Made by a program: the position numbers and the translations under genes. A stretch of 23,858 bases of DNA from positions 1 to 23,858 of the IMG/VR virus record IMGVR_UViG_3300043775_000281. One strand, given 5' to 3'. The notes under the pieces were generated by a model, which had not been told where the DNA came from, searched no databases, and was given only the letters and a program-made list of their open reading frames with translations. This stretch comes from a virus. How positions within the stretch are numbered: the stretch's first letter is position 1; every line of letters starts with the position of its first letter. This document shows, piece after piece, positions 1 through 8,783 of this stretch.

Positions 1-2
1 TA

Positions 3-545
3 CCAATCAGTTCAACGCAGTTTGACCAATACGTTATGAACACCATTAGCGGGTCATGGTCACGTTTTACAGGCGTTAATGCTACCTGTTGGGCGTTTGT
101 TAACAACGTAATGTATTTCGGACAAGGCGGCAAAGTCTTTAAATTTTGGGATGGGCCAACTGATGATGGCGAAGTCATCAATACCGACCTTTTACCTGCT
201 TTTTCTGCCTTTGGCAGTCAAAGTCAGATTAAGCGTTGGACGATGGCTAAAGTGTCAATGGGCTACGATTATGCGTTTGCGTTTTCCGGTCAGATTAACC
301 TTAATTTTGATTTAGATTCTCAGCCACCACAACCCTATAACCTTCTTGCTACCAACGCAGGCGTTTGGGATTCTGGCACTTGGGACAATGTACAATGGGG
401 AGGAAATATACTTCCTTTTTCACGTTGGCAAATGGCGTCGGGCATGGGCTATTACGGCACGTTTAGAATCAAAACATCAAGTAAAACGTCTGATATTCGC
501 TACTATGCAACAGACTATGTATTTGAAGGCGGAGGCGTACTATAA
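3..545 (+). CDS. Virion structural protein, C-terminal part (5' end outside window)
   Basis: The frame is open from the first bases, so the gene starts before the window; the ATG at 36 is probably internal. The visible part is rich in aromatic residues and glycine, with a stretch (WSRFTGVNATCWAFVN, then YFGQGGKVFKFW) of a kind I associate with proteins encoded near the head-tail junction of podovirus-like phages, such as DNA-stabilisation or tail proteins. The high Trp/Tyr/Gly content and absence of charged helices suggest a beta-rich fold. It ends in TAATG, so its stop shares a base with the next start and translation is probably coupled. Virion role is inferred from position and composition; the exact function is not recognised. 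Confidence 0.6.
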   Translation, partial: PISSTQFDQYVMNTISGSWSRFTGVNATCWAFVNNVMYFGQGGKVFKFWDGPTDDGEVINTDLLPAFSAFGSQSQIKRWTMAKVSMGYDYAFAFSGQINLNFDLDSQPPQPYNLLATNAGVWDSGTWDNVQWGGNILPFSRWQMASGMGYYGTFRIKTSSKTSDIRYYATDYVFEGGGVL

Positions 546-970
546 TGATATTTGTTGACCGGCAAAAAGAGTTAGCCGAATATATATCAAAAGTAACTGG
601 GGGCACTTATTCTACTGATACAGGGCAATTTATAGGCCTTGAAAGAAACGGAAAAATAGCGGCCTGCGTAGCTTGCACGGATTGCAACGGTTCATCCGCA
701 CAATTACATATAGGCGCATCAGATAGGTTTAATATAGACTTTTTATGTTTTTGCTTTGAGTATGTTTTTTATCAGTTAAAATTAAAACGTCTTGCAACTG
801 TAGTTGATTCAAAAAACATAAAGTCGTTAAAATTTAGCGCAAATTGTGGGTTTCAAACAGACCACATTATAAAAGATGCAGGTATTGATGGCGATTTACA
901 TATCCTTACAATGTACCCACATCAATGCAAATTATTAAATAAATACCGAAAAACTAGCAACCTAGTTTAG
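545..970 (+). CDS. GNAT-family acetyltransferase
   Basis: A 141-residue protein whose second half has the GNAT pattern: a helix, then a strand like RLATVVDSKN, then a helix and turn reading SLKFSANCGF, which in GNAT enzymes precedes the last strands. Small GNAT proteins ending in a GDLHIL-like strand followed by a basic tail are common beside phage structural genes. Such enzymes move an acetyl group from acetyl-CoA to an amine; the phage target is unknown. The first half is divergent and I do not see a clear Q/RxxGxG/A acetyl-CoA loop, so activity is uncertain. The start overlaps the previous stop by one base, so it is co-translated with virion genes. It could modify a virion or host surface component. 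Confidence 0.7.
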   Translation: MIFVDRQKELAEYISKVTGGTYSTDTGQFIGLERNGKIAACVACTDCNGSSAQLHIGASDRFNIDFLCFCFEYVFYQLKLKRLATVVDSKNIKSLKFSANCGFQTDHIIKDAGIDGDLHILTMYPHQCKLLNKYRKTSNLV

Positions 971-996
971 TGTAATCAAACCAAAGGACATTAAAC

Positions 997-3951
997 ATGG
1001 GAAAACCATCTGCTCCACCCGCTCCCGATTATAAAGCCGCTGCTCAAGCGACAGCGTCAGGCAATCAAAACGCTTCTCTTGCTGCTCAAATCGGGAACAT
1101 GACCAATCAAGCAGGGCCTCCGCAATACTCTCTAAATGAAAGGGGGGAACTGCTAGACGCCGCAGGGAACGTTACTACTGACGTTTCAAAAGCGCAACAG
1201 TTAGGGTCTACGGGGGTTAAATACTCTACCCCCGCACAACCCGACAAATTTGGCAATATGCCTTTTGACCAATCTACACTAACCGCAGCGCAAAAAGCCA
1301 ATTATGCGGCCACTGGCGCGCTTCCAAAAGGCTTTAACGTAACATATTCACCGCAGCAATGGTCGCAAAATCAAATACTTGGGGGTAATGACCAAACTTT
1401 ATTTAATCAAAGTCAGGCAACGCAATTAGGCTTGTCAGAGATGGCAGTTGATGCGCTTGGCAGAGTTAACACGGCTGTCAACACAAGCATTGCCCCGGAC
1501 ATTGCCGTTCAAGGCGGCCCTGCATCTACTGCTGACGCAATGACAACCAACATTGGTATTGGAGGAGGGTTAAACGCGGGTAGGGCAACAGGCTTTGCTG
1601 ACCAAGACCAAGTTCAACGTTTTGTATCCCCTTCTGGCGCTATTACGGGTAGCGTAGCTAGCGCAGGCAAGATAGGTGGAGAAATAGCCGATGCAGGCGC
1701 GGTTAACGCAAATGTTGCTAATGCAGGTGCGATTAATACAAGTTTTGCCGACGCGGGAATGGTAAACAGAAATATTGCCGACGCAGGAACGGTAAACAGA
1801 AATATTGCCGACGCAGGTGCGATTAACGCAAATGTTGCTAATGCAGGTGCGATTAACACAAGCATTGCTGATGCAGGAAACATTAACACAAGCATTGCAA
1901 ATGCAGGAAAAATTAGAGGAAATGTCGCTAATGCCGGTAAAATTGCGTCAACTATAGGCCCAATTGGAAATATAACTTCTGCATCGGGCGCAAATGGATT
2001 AGCGCAAACAACGGTAGATAACAACGGAAATTTAATTCAATTAAATTCTGGGGCTAATGAGCGAGCTAGTGGATTAGCGCAAGGACAACAGACAGCTAAT
2101 CAGATTAGAACAAATCTTGGTACCGACCCTCAGCTACTAAACCAGCAAACGCAAGACGCCTTATATAAAGCCAATACGCAATATCTTGACCCGCAGTTTA
2201 ATCAACAGCAGGCTAAAATTGAAAACCAATTAGCCAACCAAGGGATTACACGAGGTAGTGAAGCGTATAACAACGCAATGCTTAATTTTAATAATCAAAA
2301 ACAACAGGCTTACGAAAGCGCACGAAATCAAGCAATTGCTGGGTCAACCGCCGCTGCTCAAGGTATGTTTGGTATGGGGCTTCAAAGCGCTCAATTTGGC
2401 AATCAAGCGCTTGGTCAACAGTTTGGGCAATATACTACTGCGCAACAACTTGCAAACCAAGCAGCAAGTCAAAACAATGCTAATGCTCAAACAAATATGG
2501 GCCTTACTAACGCCGCACGTGGGCAACAGTTTGGACAGGGCTTGCAAGCGGCGCAGTTTGGTAATCAAGCAGTAGCGCAAAACAACGCGAATGCAATGGC
2601 TAATGCACAATTTGCAAATACTGCACAACAACAGCAATATGGTCAGCAAATGGGGCTTGCAGGGCTTACTAACACTGCACAAGCACAACAATACGGGCAA
2701 AACGCCAATAATACGGCTATCGCTAACACTGCACAAGCTCAACAATACGCACAAAACGCTAACAACGCCACGTTTGGTAACGCCGCTCAAGCGCAGCTAT
2801 ATGGACAGAACGCTAACAATGCTCAGTTTGCTAACGCCGCTCAAGCACAACAATACGGGCAAAACGCCAATAATACGGTTATCGCTAACGCCGCTCAAGC
2901 ACAACAGTATGGACAGAACGCTAACAACGCTGCGTTTGGTAACACTGCACAAGCTCAACAATATGGACAGAACGCTAATAACGCCACGTTTGGTAACACT
3001 GCTCAAGCGCAACAATTTGGACAAAATGCTAACGTTGCGCAATTTGCTAACACTGCGCAGGCTCAACAATTTGGGCAAAACGCAGATACTACTAAACTTG
3101 GGCTTTTAGGTCAGCAACAACAGTTTAACCAAAATGAAGCTGCGTTAGCGGCGGCTAATGCGGCGCAATCGCAGCAATATGGGCAGAATTTAAGTAACAC
3201 TAATCTTGCCAACGCCGCGCAAAATCAACAGTACAACCAAAACCTTAGCAACGCGCAATTTACTAACGCGGCAGGGCAACAATATTTCAATAACAATTTG
3301 TCTGCGGCGCAGTTAAAAAATTCATCTATCGCGCAAAACTTTGGTATGGATTTAACCAACCAACAACAACAGCTAGCGGCAAACCAAGCTAACGCAGCGT
3401 TAAATAATCAAGCGCTTGAATCGCAGTATAACCAAGCATTGCAATCAACGCAGTTAAACAATCAAGCTAGCAATCAACAGCTAGCGCAAAATCAAGCAAT
3501 TCAGCAGAATCCACTTAACATTTTGCAAGCAGTACGAACAGGCGCTCAGCTAAATACAGCTAACTTACCTGCTGTTGGTGTATCGCAACCCGGTCAATTA
3601 GCTAATTGGTCAGGGCCAGATTTTCTTGGTGCGGCTACTGCTCAAGGGCAATATGACCAAGGCGTATATAACGCTAAATCCGCTGCTAATTCTAATTTTA
3701 CTGGCGCTTTAATTGGCGCTGGGGGCGCTGTTGCCGGTGGAGCGCTAGCATCAGATAGACGACTTAAAAAGAACATTAAACGTATTGGAACGCATATCTT
3801 GGGCATTGGGCTTTACACATGGGATTACTTGTGGGGCGAACCGTTTGCTGGGGTTATGGCAGATGAAGTGGAACAAGTCATGCCAGAAGCTATCGTTATG
3901 CACCCAAGTGGGTTTAAAATGGTTAATTATTCAATGCTGGGGTTAATGTAA
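997..3951 (+). CDS. Repeat-rich tail fibre-like virion protein with C-terminal S74 chaperone
   Basis: This 984-residue protein follows a good ribosome binding site (AAAGGA). Residues 1-15 have the Pro/Ala-rich leader (GKPSAPPAPDYKAAA) seen on such phage proteins. Residues 218-327 are eleven 10-residue repeats; residues about 450-791 are nineteen units of 18 residues, rich in Ala, Gln and Asn. Residues 919-984 match the intramolecular chaperone of Peptidase_S74 (SDRRLKKNI ... GVMADEVEQVMPEAI). Ser919 and Lys924 sit where the endosialidase-type Ser/Lys cleavage dyad lies. In that family the domain guides trimer folding and then cuts itself off just before the Ser. I infer a trimeric, elongated virion protein released by self-cleavage near residue 919. 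Gly/Ala-rich residues 900-918 form a hydrophobic linker. A fibre or an ejected protein would both fit. Confidence 0.75.
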   Translation: MGKPSAPPAPDYKAAAQATASGNQNASLAAQIGNMTNQAGPPQYSLNERGELLDAAGNVTTDVSKAQQLGSTGVKYSTPAQPDKFGNMPFDQSTLTAAQKANYAATGALPKGFNVTYSPQQWSQNQILGGNDQTLFNQSQATQLGLSEMAVDALGRVNTAVNTSIAPDIAVQGGPASTADAMTTNIGIGGGLNAGRATGFADQDQVQRFVSPSGAITGSVASAGKIGGEIADAGAVNANVANAGAINTSFADAGMVNRNIADAGTVNRNIADAGAINANVANAGAINTSIADAGNINTSIANAGKIRGNVANAGKIASTIGPIGNITSASGANGLAQTTVDNNGNLIQLNSGANERASGLAQGQQTANQIRTNLGTDPQLLNQQTQDALYKANTQYLDPQFNQQQAKIENQLANQGITRGSEAYNNAMLNFNNQKQQAYESARNQAIAGSTAAAQGMFGMGLQSAQFGNQALGQQFGQYTTAQQLANQAASQNNANAQTNMGLTNAARGQQFGQGLQAAQFGNQAVAQNNANAMANAQFANTAQQQQYGQQMGLAGLTNTAQAQQYGQNANNTAIANTAQAQQYAQNANNATFGNAAQAQLYGQNANNAQFANAAQAQQYGQNANNTVIANAAQAQQYGQNANNAAFGNTAQAQQYGQNANNATFGNTAQAQQFGQNANVAQFANTAQAQQFGQNADTTKLGLLGQQQQFNQNEAALAAANAAQSQQYGQNLSNTNLANAAQNQQYNQNLSNAQFTNAAGQQYFNNNLSAAQLKNSSIAQNFGMDLTNQQQQLAANQANAALNNQALESQYNQALQSTQLNNQASNQQLAQNQAIQQNPLNILQAVRTGAQLNTANLPAVGVSQPGQLANWSGPDFLGAATAQGQYDQGVYNAKSAANSNFTGALIGAGGAVAGGALASDRRLKKNIKRIGTHILGIGLYTWDYLWGEPFAGVMADEVEQVMPEAIVMHPSGFKMVNYSMLGLM
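1648..1977 (+). repeat. Eleven 30-base (10-residue) repeats inside the fibre-like gene
   Basis: The encoded units read like TSIADAGNIN, RNIADAGTVN and ANVANAGAIN with no indels. Position 3 is nearly always I, V or F, position 4 is Ala in all but the last unit, position 5 is usually D or N, and positions 6-7 are usually Ala-Gly. The spacing suggests a small solenoid or beta-helix with one coil per one or two units. Only some units are near-identical at DNA level, so the array is old enough to have drifted. Confidence 0.85.
2344..3369 (+). repeat. Nineteen 54-base (18-residue) repeats inside the fibre-like gene
   Basis: The core units (2668-3099) read like ANAAQAQQYGQNANNTVI, with Q-Q-[YF]-G-Q-N at the centre. 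More diverged units keep exact 18-residue phase on both sides, from about 2344 to 3369. Eighteen residues equal five turns of an alpha helix at 3.6 residues per turn, so each unit would present the same face: a long helix or helical bundle. Core units are close to identical at DNA level and should allow copy-number change by recombination. Confidence 0.85.
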
Positions 3952-4271
3952 TGATGCTAGGTGAAGACCAACACGCAGCGCTGGTGGCTGCACTTAGAAA
4001 TCAACCGCAATACCCGCAAGGCGTTGCCGCGCCATCGGCGCAGTCCATAATGGAAAACGGAAGACTGCTTGCTAAAGGGTATCAAAATATAAAAGAAGCA
4101 GGTAAAAACGAAACTCAGCAATATGTAGATGAGTTTGGCCCTTATGATTCTCAAATGGTTAATTCTTTAGGGACTGACGCGGATAAAGGAAACTTTATGC
4201 AGGGGCTGCAAAATAAATTTGGAGCTGCGCAAAATAAACTAAACGGGCTATTTGGAGGAAATAATGGCTAG
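3951..4271 (+). CDS. Small virion-region protein, function unknown
   Basis: A 106-residue, mostly polar and helical protein with a Gly/Asn-rich end (FGAAQNKLNGLFGGNNG). Its start overlaps the S74 gene stop by one base (TAATG); a second ATG follows immediately at 3954 and either may be used. The 3' end runs past the start of the next gene by 8 bases. I do not recognise the family. Lying between a fibre-like protein and the probable ejection proteins, it may be a minor virion component or a factor for one of them. Nothing in the sequence points to an enzyme or membrane segment. Confidence 0.65.
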   Translation: MMLGEDQHAALVAALRNQPQYPQGVAAPSAQSIMENGRLLAKGYQNIKEAGKNETQQYVDEFGPYDSQMVNSLGTDADKGNFMQGLQNKFGAAQNKLNGLFGGNNG

Positions 4272-5901
4272 CCTATACGATGAGAAAGTTTTAGGCGCTA
4301 AAGAACGACTTGCTTTAGCCCGCAAATTACAAGAGCAAGGCGATAATGTAGCCGCAGGTCAAATGGTTAGTGGATGGTACGTTCCCAACACAGGCGGCGC
4401 TATTACAGGCGCAATTAAGAGTATTATGGGGGGTTATCAAGAAGGTAAAGCTAAAGAAGATTTAGACAAAGCAGAACGTGAAAAAACGGCCGCCACTATG
4501 CGAATGTTTAACTCAGCAGGTATTCGTGTACCTGAAGAAATGGCATTGCAAGCTGGAACACCTGAGCAAAAACCTTCTTGGTGGGATAAAACGTCGGCAT
4601 TTGTTACAGGTGGAGAACAACCTCAAACCGTACCTGCCAAACCTTTAGAACAAAATGTTGCTCAAAATGTTACGCCTGACCAGTTTGAACAACTTGCGCC
4701 CGCAATGGCGTTAACGTCGCCAGAGCTTGCGCCTACAATAACATCTATTGCTAATAACAGATACACTAGAGCTACTCAAAAAGAGCTTGCAGACGCGCTT
4801 AGAACGGATAAACGCGAACAATTTGATATATCTGAAGAAGGTAGAAACGAAAGAGCAAAAGAAGCTAATCTTCTTCGTGAAACTATTGCTAATCAGGGTA
4901 ACGAGACTCAAAAAGCAATCGCAGCTTTGGCTGCCGCGTCCAGACAAAATCAAGGCGGAAATCAAGACCATTATGCGTCTGCTGGCGTAGACCCTTATAC
5001 GCAAGAGCCTATTACATTTAACAGACAAACTGGGCAACATTTTAAAGCAGGCCCTAACGGAACACTTGTCCCCTTTGGCAATACTGCTGCACCTCCTGCT
5101 GTTAATGTTGCACCTCAGCCTACTGGAGCGCCTACTGGGATGCCGCCGCAGCCTAACGGTGCTATGGGGGGTGCTTCTGCGCCAAATCAATTCTCTCCAG
5201 AACAGAATGCTACCTTTAGCCAAATATATCAAAATCAATTGTCCGGCATAAACCCTCGCATAAGCACTAAGATTCAGCCTGCGTATTTACGCTGGCAGGA
5301 AGCCAATGGTATAGCCCCAAGTGATATTGTAAGCGGAAGCGCTACCTCTAAAGCTGGTACATCAGCATTAGGAGCGCAAACTAAACAATTTGAAGCCGCT
5401 AAGAATTTTAGTGATACGTTTGATAAAAATGCTCAAATGGCACTTGAATTTAGCGATACCGTTGCGCGGACTAAATCTCCGATAGCTAACCAACTTATTC
5501 AATCATGGCAATCAAGCGGTGTCCAAAGCCCTGAATTAAAATCGTTTAAAAACGCTACCGAAACTGCCGTTAATGAGTATGCTAAAATTATGTCCGGCAG
5601 CACGGGGTCTTCAGCCGTATCTGTTGCAGCGGCTAAACACGCTCGTGAAATGTTAAGCACTGCCGACAGCCCTGAAACATATAAAATGGCTATTCAAACT
5701 TTACGACGAGAAGCTGATAACAGACTTGAAAGTTTTAGAACAGGGACAGCCGGTATTAGCGCTCAGCTTGCTAATCCACAACAGCCTGTTCAACAACCTG
5801 TTCAACAACCCGTACAACAACCCGTACAACAAGCGCCTGTGGGCATACCTCCACAAACCGACATTATGGCTGAAATGCGCAGACGAGGGCTTGTAAAATG
5901 A
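4264..5901 (+). CDS. Probable internal virion (DNA-ejection) protein, 545 residues
   Basis: I chose the ATG at 4264 because GGAGGAA lies 5-6 bases upstream; the frame also opens at a TTG at 4252, but that would place the start on top of the binding site. The protein is helical and polar, with a Lys/Glu/Arg-rich coiled-coil-like stretch around residues 60-85 and 180-215, a Pro/Gly/Ala/Gln-rich linker around 275-320, and a QQPV tandem repeat near the end. The last residues (DIMAEMRRRGLVK) form a short basic tail of a type I associate with this class of phage proteins. No enzymatic motif is seen. Size, composition and position beside the fibre genes suggest a protein packaged in the capsid and ejected with DNA. 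It overlaps the next gene by ATGA. Confidence 0.55.
   Translation: MASLYDEKVLGAKERLALARKLQEQGDNVAAGQMVSGWYVPNTGGAITGAIKSIMGGYQEGKAKEDLDKAEREKTAATMRMFNSAGIRVPEEMALQAGTPEQKPSWWDKTSAFVTGGEQPQTVPAKPLEQNVAQNVTPDQFEQLAPAMALTSPELAPTITSIANNRYTRATQKELADALRTDKREQFDISEEGRNERAKEANLLRETIANQGNETQKAIAALAAASRQNQGGNQDHYASAGVDPYTQEPITFNRQTGQHFKAGPNGTLVPFGNTAAPPAVNVAPQPTGAPTGMPPQPNGAMGGASAPNQFSPEQNATFSQIYQNQLSGINPRISTKIQPAYLRWQEANGIAPSDIVSGSATSKAGTSALGAQTKQFEAAKNFSDTFDKNAQMALEFSDTVARTKSPIANQLIQSWQSSGVQSPELKSFKNATETAVNEYAKIMSGSTGSSAVSVAAAKHAREMLSTADSPETYKMAIQTLRREADNRLESFRTGTAGISAQLANPQQPVQQPVQQPVQQPVQQAPVGIPPQTDIMAEMRRRGLVK
5779..5826 (+). repeat. 12-base tandem repeat encoding QQPV
   Basis: Four in-frame copies of a 12-base unit (CAACAGCCTGTT and close variants ending GTT or GTA) encode Gln-Gln-Pro-Val, followed by a degenerate QQAPV. 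They form a flexible linker just before the C-terminal basic tail of the probable ejection protein. Confidence 0.9.
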
Positions 5902-8783
5902 CCGATTTAAACAAATTATCTGATAACGATTTAATGGCGTTGTCTAATAACGATTTAACTAAAGTAAGCGATGAAGGGTTATTGCATTTAAGCGGCGCTC
6001 AAACGCAGGAAGCACCTAAAGAAGAACCGTCAATGCTCAAACGGTTTGAGGATTACGTTGTAAATACGCCCTCAGCTACGGTTGAAAATTTAGGTAATAT
6101 CTATGCAGGAGGAGCGCAAGGGCTTGCTAACGTCGGCATTAACGCTGCGGATTTAGTTAACGCGCTTCCTGCCAAGCAACAAACTTTAAGCTCGTTAATT
6201 GCCCCCTCTAATACTACAACTGCTGATGATTATAAAGCCGCTGTTCAACAAAAACTTCAAGGCTTGGGCGCCAATCCGCAAAGCGGCGCGTTTCAAGCAG
6301 GGCAAGTAGGCGGTGAAATAGCCGCTACGCTTCCTATTGGCGGATTATTAGGCGGCGCGGCAAAGATGGCTAAAGCACCCTCACGAATCGTAGAAGCCTT
6401 AAAATCGGGTGGGCTAAGCACCGGCGGCGAAAAAGGGTTTACTAATAATTTGCTTACTAAAACAGTTGCAGGCGCTGGCGTGGGGGGTCTTACAGGTGAA
6501 TTAATAGCGCCTGAAGACGATGGCGGGCTTACTGGCGGTGTTGTAGGCGGCGGCGTAAGCGCGGCGACATCAGTTATAAATCCTGCGGCTAAGCTAGGAT
6601 ATAAAATTGTCGAGCCTGTGTTTGAGCGTGGCAGAGAAGCTATGGTCAACAGAAAGATGCGTGATATTGCAGGCAGTGAAGAGAATATCCCCGCTATGAT
6701 TGACCGACTAAGAAATAAAGGCGTCACACCTGAACAATTAGCCGTTAAGATGAATTCGCCTGAATTAGCCGGGTCAATTAGAACTTCAGAAGAGCAGTTT
6801 CCGCAAGAATGGAGCGTTAAACGCGGCGCAGAAGCGGAAGCAATGGCCTCTAAAGTTAACCAAGCTCAAAGCTCGCTTAATGAACTCTATCAAGGTGAAT
6901 TGCCCGTTAGCAACGTAAGCGCTAACGCGCCATATCAAAACGTGCGTGATGCGCTAATTGCACAAAAAGGCGGCCTTGAAAATACTAAAGCCACGCGGAC
7001 AGCAGAGCTACTGCGCCAAGCCGAAACAGAGCAGGGCGCTATCGAGCAGCAAAAACAAGCGCTAGCAGGAACGGTTGCACAGCCTGTTCAGCGACAACTT
7101 GGCGAAGCAATCATAGGGCGTAAAGAAGCGCTTGAGAGCCAAGCTAAAGCCGCTGTAAGCCCTTTATATCAACAAGCTTATGATTTATCGCCTCAGCCTT
7201 TTAGCTTTCAGCCTTTACTAGATAAAGCAGAAAAGATTAAGAATAAAGTGTCTACCGCTATTGACCCTAAGATTGCACCTAAAGTACACGAAGCTTTAGA
7301 TGTATTTAAGGTTAAAGAGAGCGAAGCGCCCATACTCTTAGATGCTAAAGGTAAGCCAATGAAACCGGTTTCGGCGGATTTACCTTATGGCGGAACGCTA
7401 CAAGATATTCACGCTTTGCGGTCTGCGGTATTAGAAGATATTAGAAATATTGAGGGTAATTCAGACACCAGCGCTAACTTAACGCGAGCTAATCTATACA
7501 AATTAAAAGAAGGTATTGACGCGTCGATAGCACAACACGCGCCAGAAGAAGCTAAAGCGGTGTTTAATAAAGCCAACGAACTTTACAGAACTACAGTAGC
7601 GCAACCATTCCGCGAGGGCATGGTAGACAAACTAACGCGCGAAAACACGCTTTCTCGACCTCAAATTAACCCGTCAGAAGTAGCTGACAAGTTTCTTCAC
7701 CCTGACCATGCGGTTGACTATGTCAATGCTTTTGGCAGTGACCCAGAAGCTATGCAAGCTATTAAAACAGGTATTGAAGGTAAATTTAACGACGAAGTGG
7801 TGCAAGGCAGTAAATCTCCCGAAAAGTTTTTAAAAGATAATCGGGAAGCTTTAGCTACTTTAGACGCTACCGGATTAGGCGTACAAGATAGACTTGTTCA
7901 AATTATGCGCGGTATGAAGCAGATTGAAGGTAGTCAATCAGCGCTTGGCGAGCAAGTTAAAGCGATTCCTAAAGTGGTAGATGAATCGGTTGCTAATCAA
8001 CAGCGTATTATTAGCAAGTCAGCTAAAGACCTAAGCGGGGTATCTGACGCAGAGAATTTAGCTAAAGTAGCTGTTAACGCTGACGCTCGCGTAATGGGGC
8101 GCATACTGCACAAAATGACGCCTGAAGCTAAACCTGAATTGGCAAAGCAAGTCATTAGCAATGCGTTTGAGCCTATTACAGCAGGCGTAGATAAAGCAGG
8201 TGCTAAAGTAAATACGGCACTAGAAAATCCGCGTATTGCAACACTTTTAAAATCTACTTACGGTAAAGAAGAAGGCGCAGCTAAATTAGCGGACTTTAAA
8301 GAAACGGCGCATATTCAGTCAATGATTGAAAGTATTAAAAAAGAAGCGCCATCACACCCTTACGACACTGCCCAAGCGCTTGATAATTTAACGGCAGATA
8401 AACCGCAAGTAAAACGCGCGGTAGAGAATATACTTGCTACACTTAGCGACCAGAAAAAGTTTGCAGAGCTTGCTAGCGGCGGACGCAAAGCAAACGAAGG
8501 AACGCTTAAAATGGCGACCAAAGCAACACCTTCTTTACCGTTTTCATTGACTGAAGGTGCTTCGCTAGTTAAATGGATTCACACTTCTTTATTAAAATCA
8601 GCCGACACTAAACTTGCCGATAAGCTATCTAGGGAGCTAATATCTTCAGAAGCTTTTGCTAACGCATTAGAACGCGCTCAAAGAGCAGATGAATATGCAA
8701 TACCCTCTGCGGTGATAGAGTATGGTAAAATTATTCCACGCACTGCTGCTGGCGCAGTCACTTCAATTTCAGGGGAACAATAA
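5898..8783 (+). CDS. Large probable internal virion (DNA-ejection) protein, 961 residues
   Basis: The start overlaps the previous stop by four bases (ATGA), so the two large proteins are made together. Residues 4-33 are three 10-residue repeats of the type LSDNDLMALS. Residues about 130-230 are Gly/Ala-rich and hydrophobic (PIGGLLGGAAK, GGVVGGGVSAATSVI), which could insert in or cross a membrane. Residues about 300-900 are long amphipathic helices rich in Glu, Lys, Gln and Ala. I see no lysozyme, transglycosylase or protease motif, unlike some large ejection proteins. Podoviruses usually carry two or three adjacent large helical proteins that leave the capsid ahead of DNA and build a conduit through the cell envelope. 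This protein and the one upstream fit that pattern; the assignment is by context. Confidence 0.55.
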   Translation: MTDLNKLSDNDLMALSNNDLTKVSDEGLLHLSGAQTQEAPKEEPSMLKRFEDYVVNTPSATVENLGNIYAGGAQGLANVGINAADLVNALPAKQQTLSSLIAPSNTTTADDYKAAVQQKLQGLGANPQSGAFQAGQVGGEIAATLPIGGLLGGAAKMAKAPSRIVEALKSGGLSTGGEKGFTNNLLTKTVAGAGVGGLTGELIAPEDDGGLTGGVVGGGVSAATSVINPAAKLGYKIVEPVFERGREAMVNRKMRDIAGSEENIPAMIDRLRNKGVTPEQLAVKMNSPELAGSIRTSEEQFPQEWSVKRGAEAEAMASKVNQAQSSLNELYQGELPVSNVSANAPYQNVRDALIAQKGGLENTKATRTAELLRQAETEQGAIEQQKQALAGTVAQPVQRQLGEAIIGRKEALESQAKAAVSPLYQQAYDLSPQPFSFQPLLDKAEKIKNKVSTAIDPKIAPKVHEALDVFKVKESEAPILLDAKGKPMKPVSADLPYGGTLQDIHALRSAVLEDIRNIEGNSDTSANLTRANLYKLKEGIDASIAQHAPEEAKAVFNKANELYRTTVAQPFREGMVDKLTRENTLSRPQINPSEVADKFLHPDHAVDYVNAFGSDPEAMQAIKTGIEGKFNDEVVQGSKSPEKFLKDNREALATLDATGLGVQDRLVQIMRGMKQIEGSQSALGEQVKAIPKVVDESVANQQRIISKSAKDLSGVSDAENLAKVAVNADARVMGRILHKMTPEAKPELAKQVISNAFEPITAGVDKAGAKVNTALENPRIATLLKSTYGKEEGAAKLADFKETAHIQSMIESIKKEAPSHPYDTAQALDNLTADKPQVKRAVENILATLSDQKKFAELASGGRKANEGTLKMATKATPSLPFSLTEGASLVKWIHTSLLKSADTKLADKLSRELISSEAFANALERAQRADEYAIPSAVIEYGKIIPRTAAGAVTSISGEQ

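Noticed and set aside
1614-2024. Open frames on the - strand opposite the repeat regions (also 2344-2790, 2797-3078)
   Set aside because: They mirror the repeats of the + strand gene, lack binding sites and are low-complexity; they are shadows.
2344-3369. Regular 54-base repeats that could suggest a CRISPR or satellite array
   Set aside because: The repeats are in frame throughout, are not separated by unique spacers, and encode a periodic protein.
4252-4263. TTG start for the 545-residue ejection protein
   Set aside because: The TTG overlaps the GGAGGA binding site that serves the ATG at 4264.
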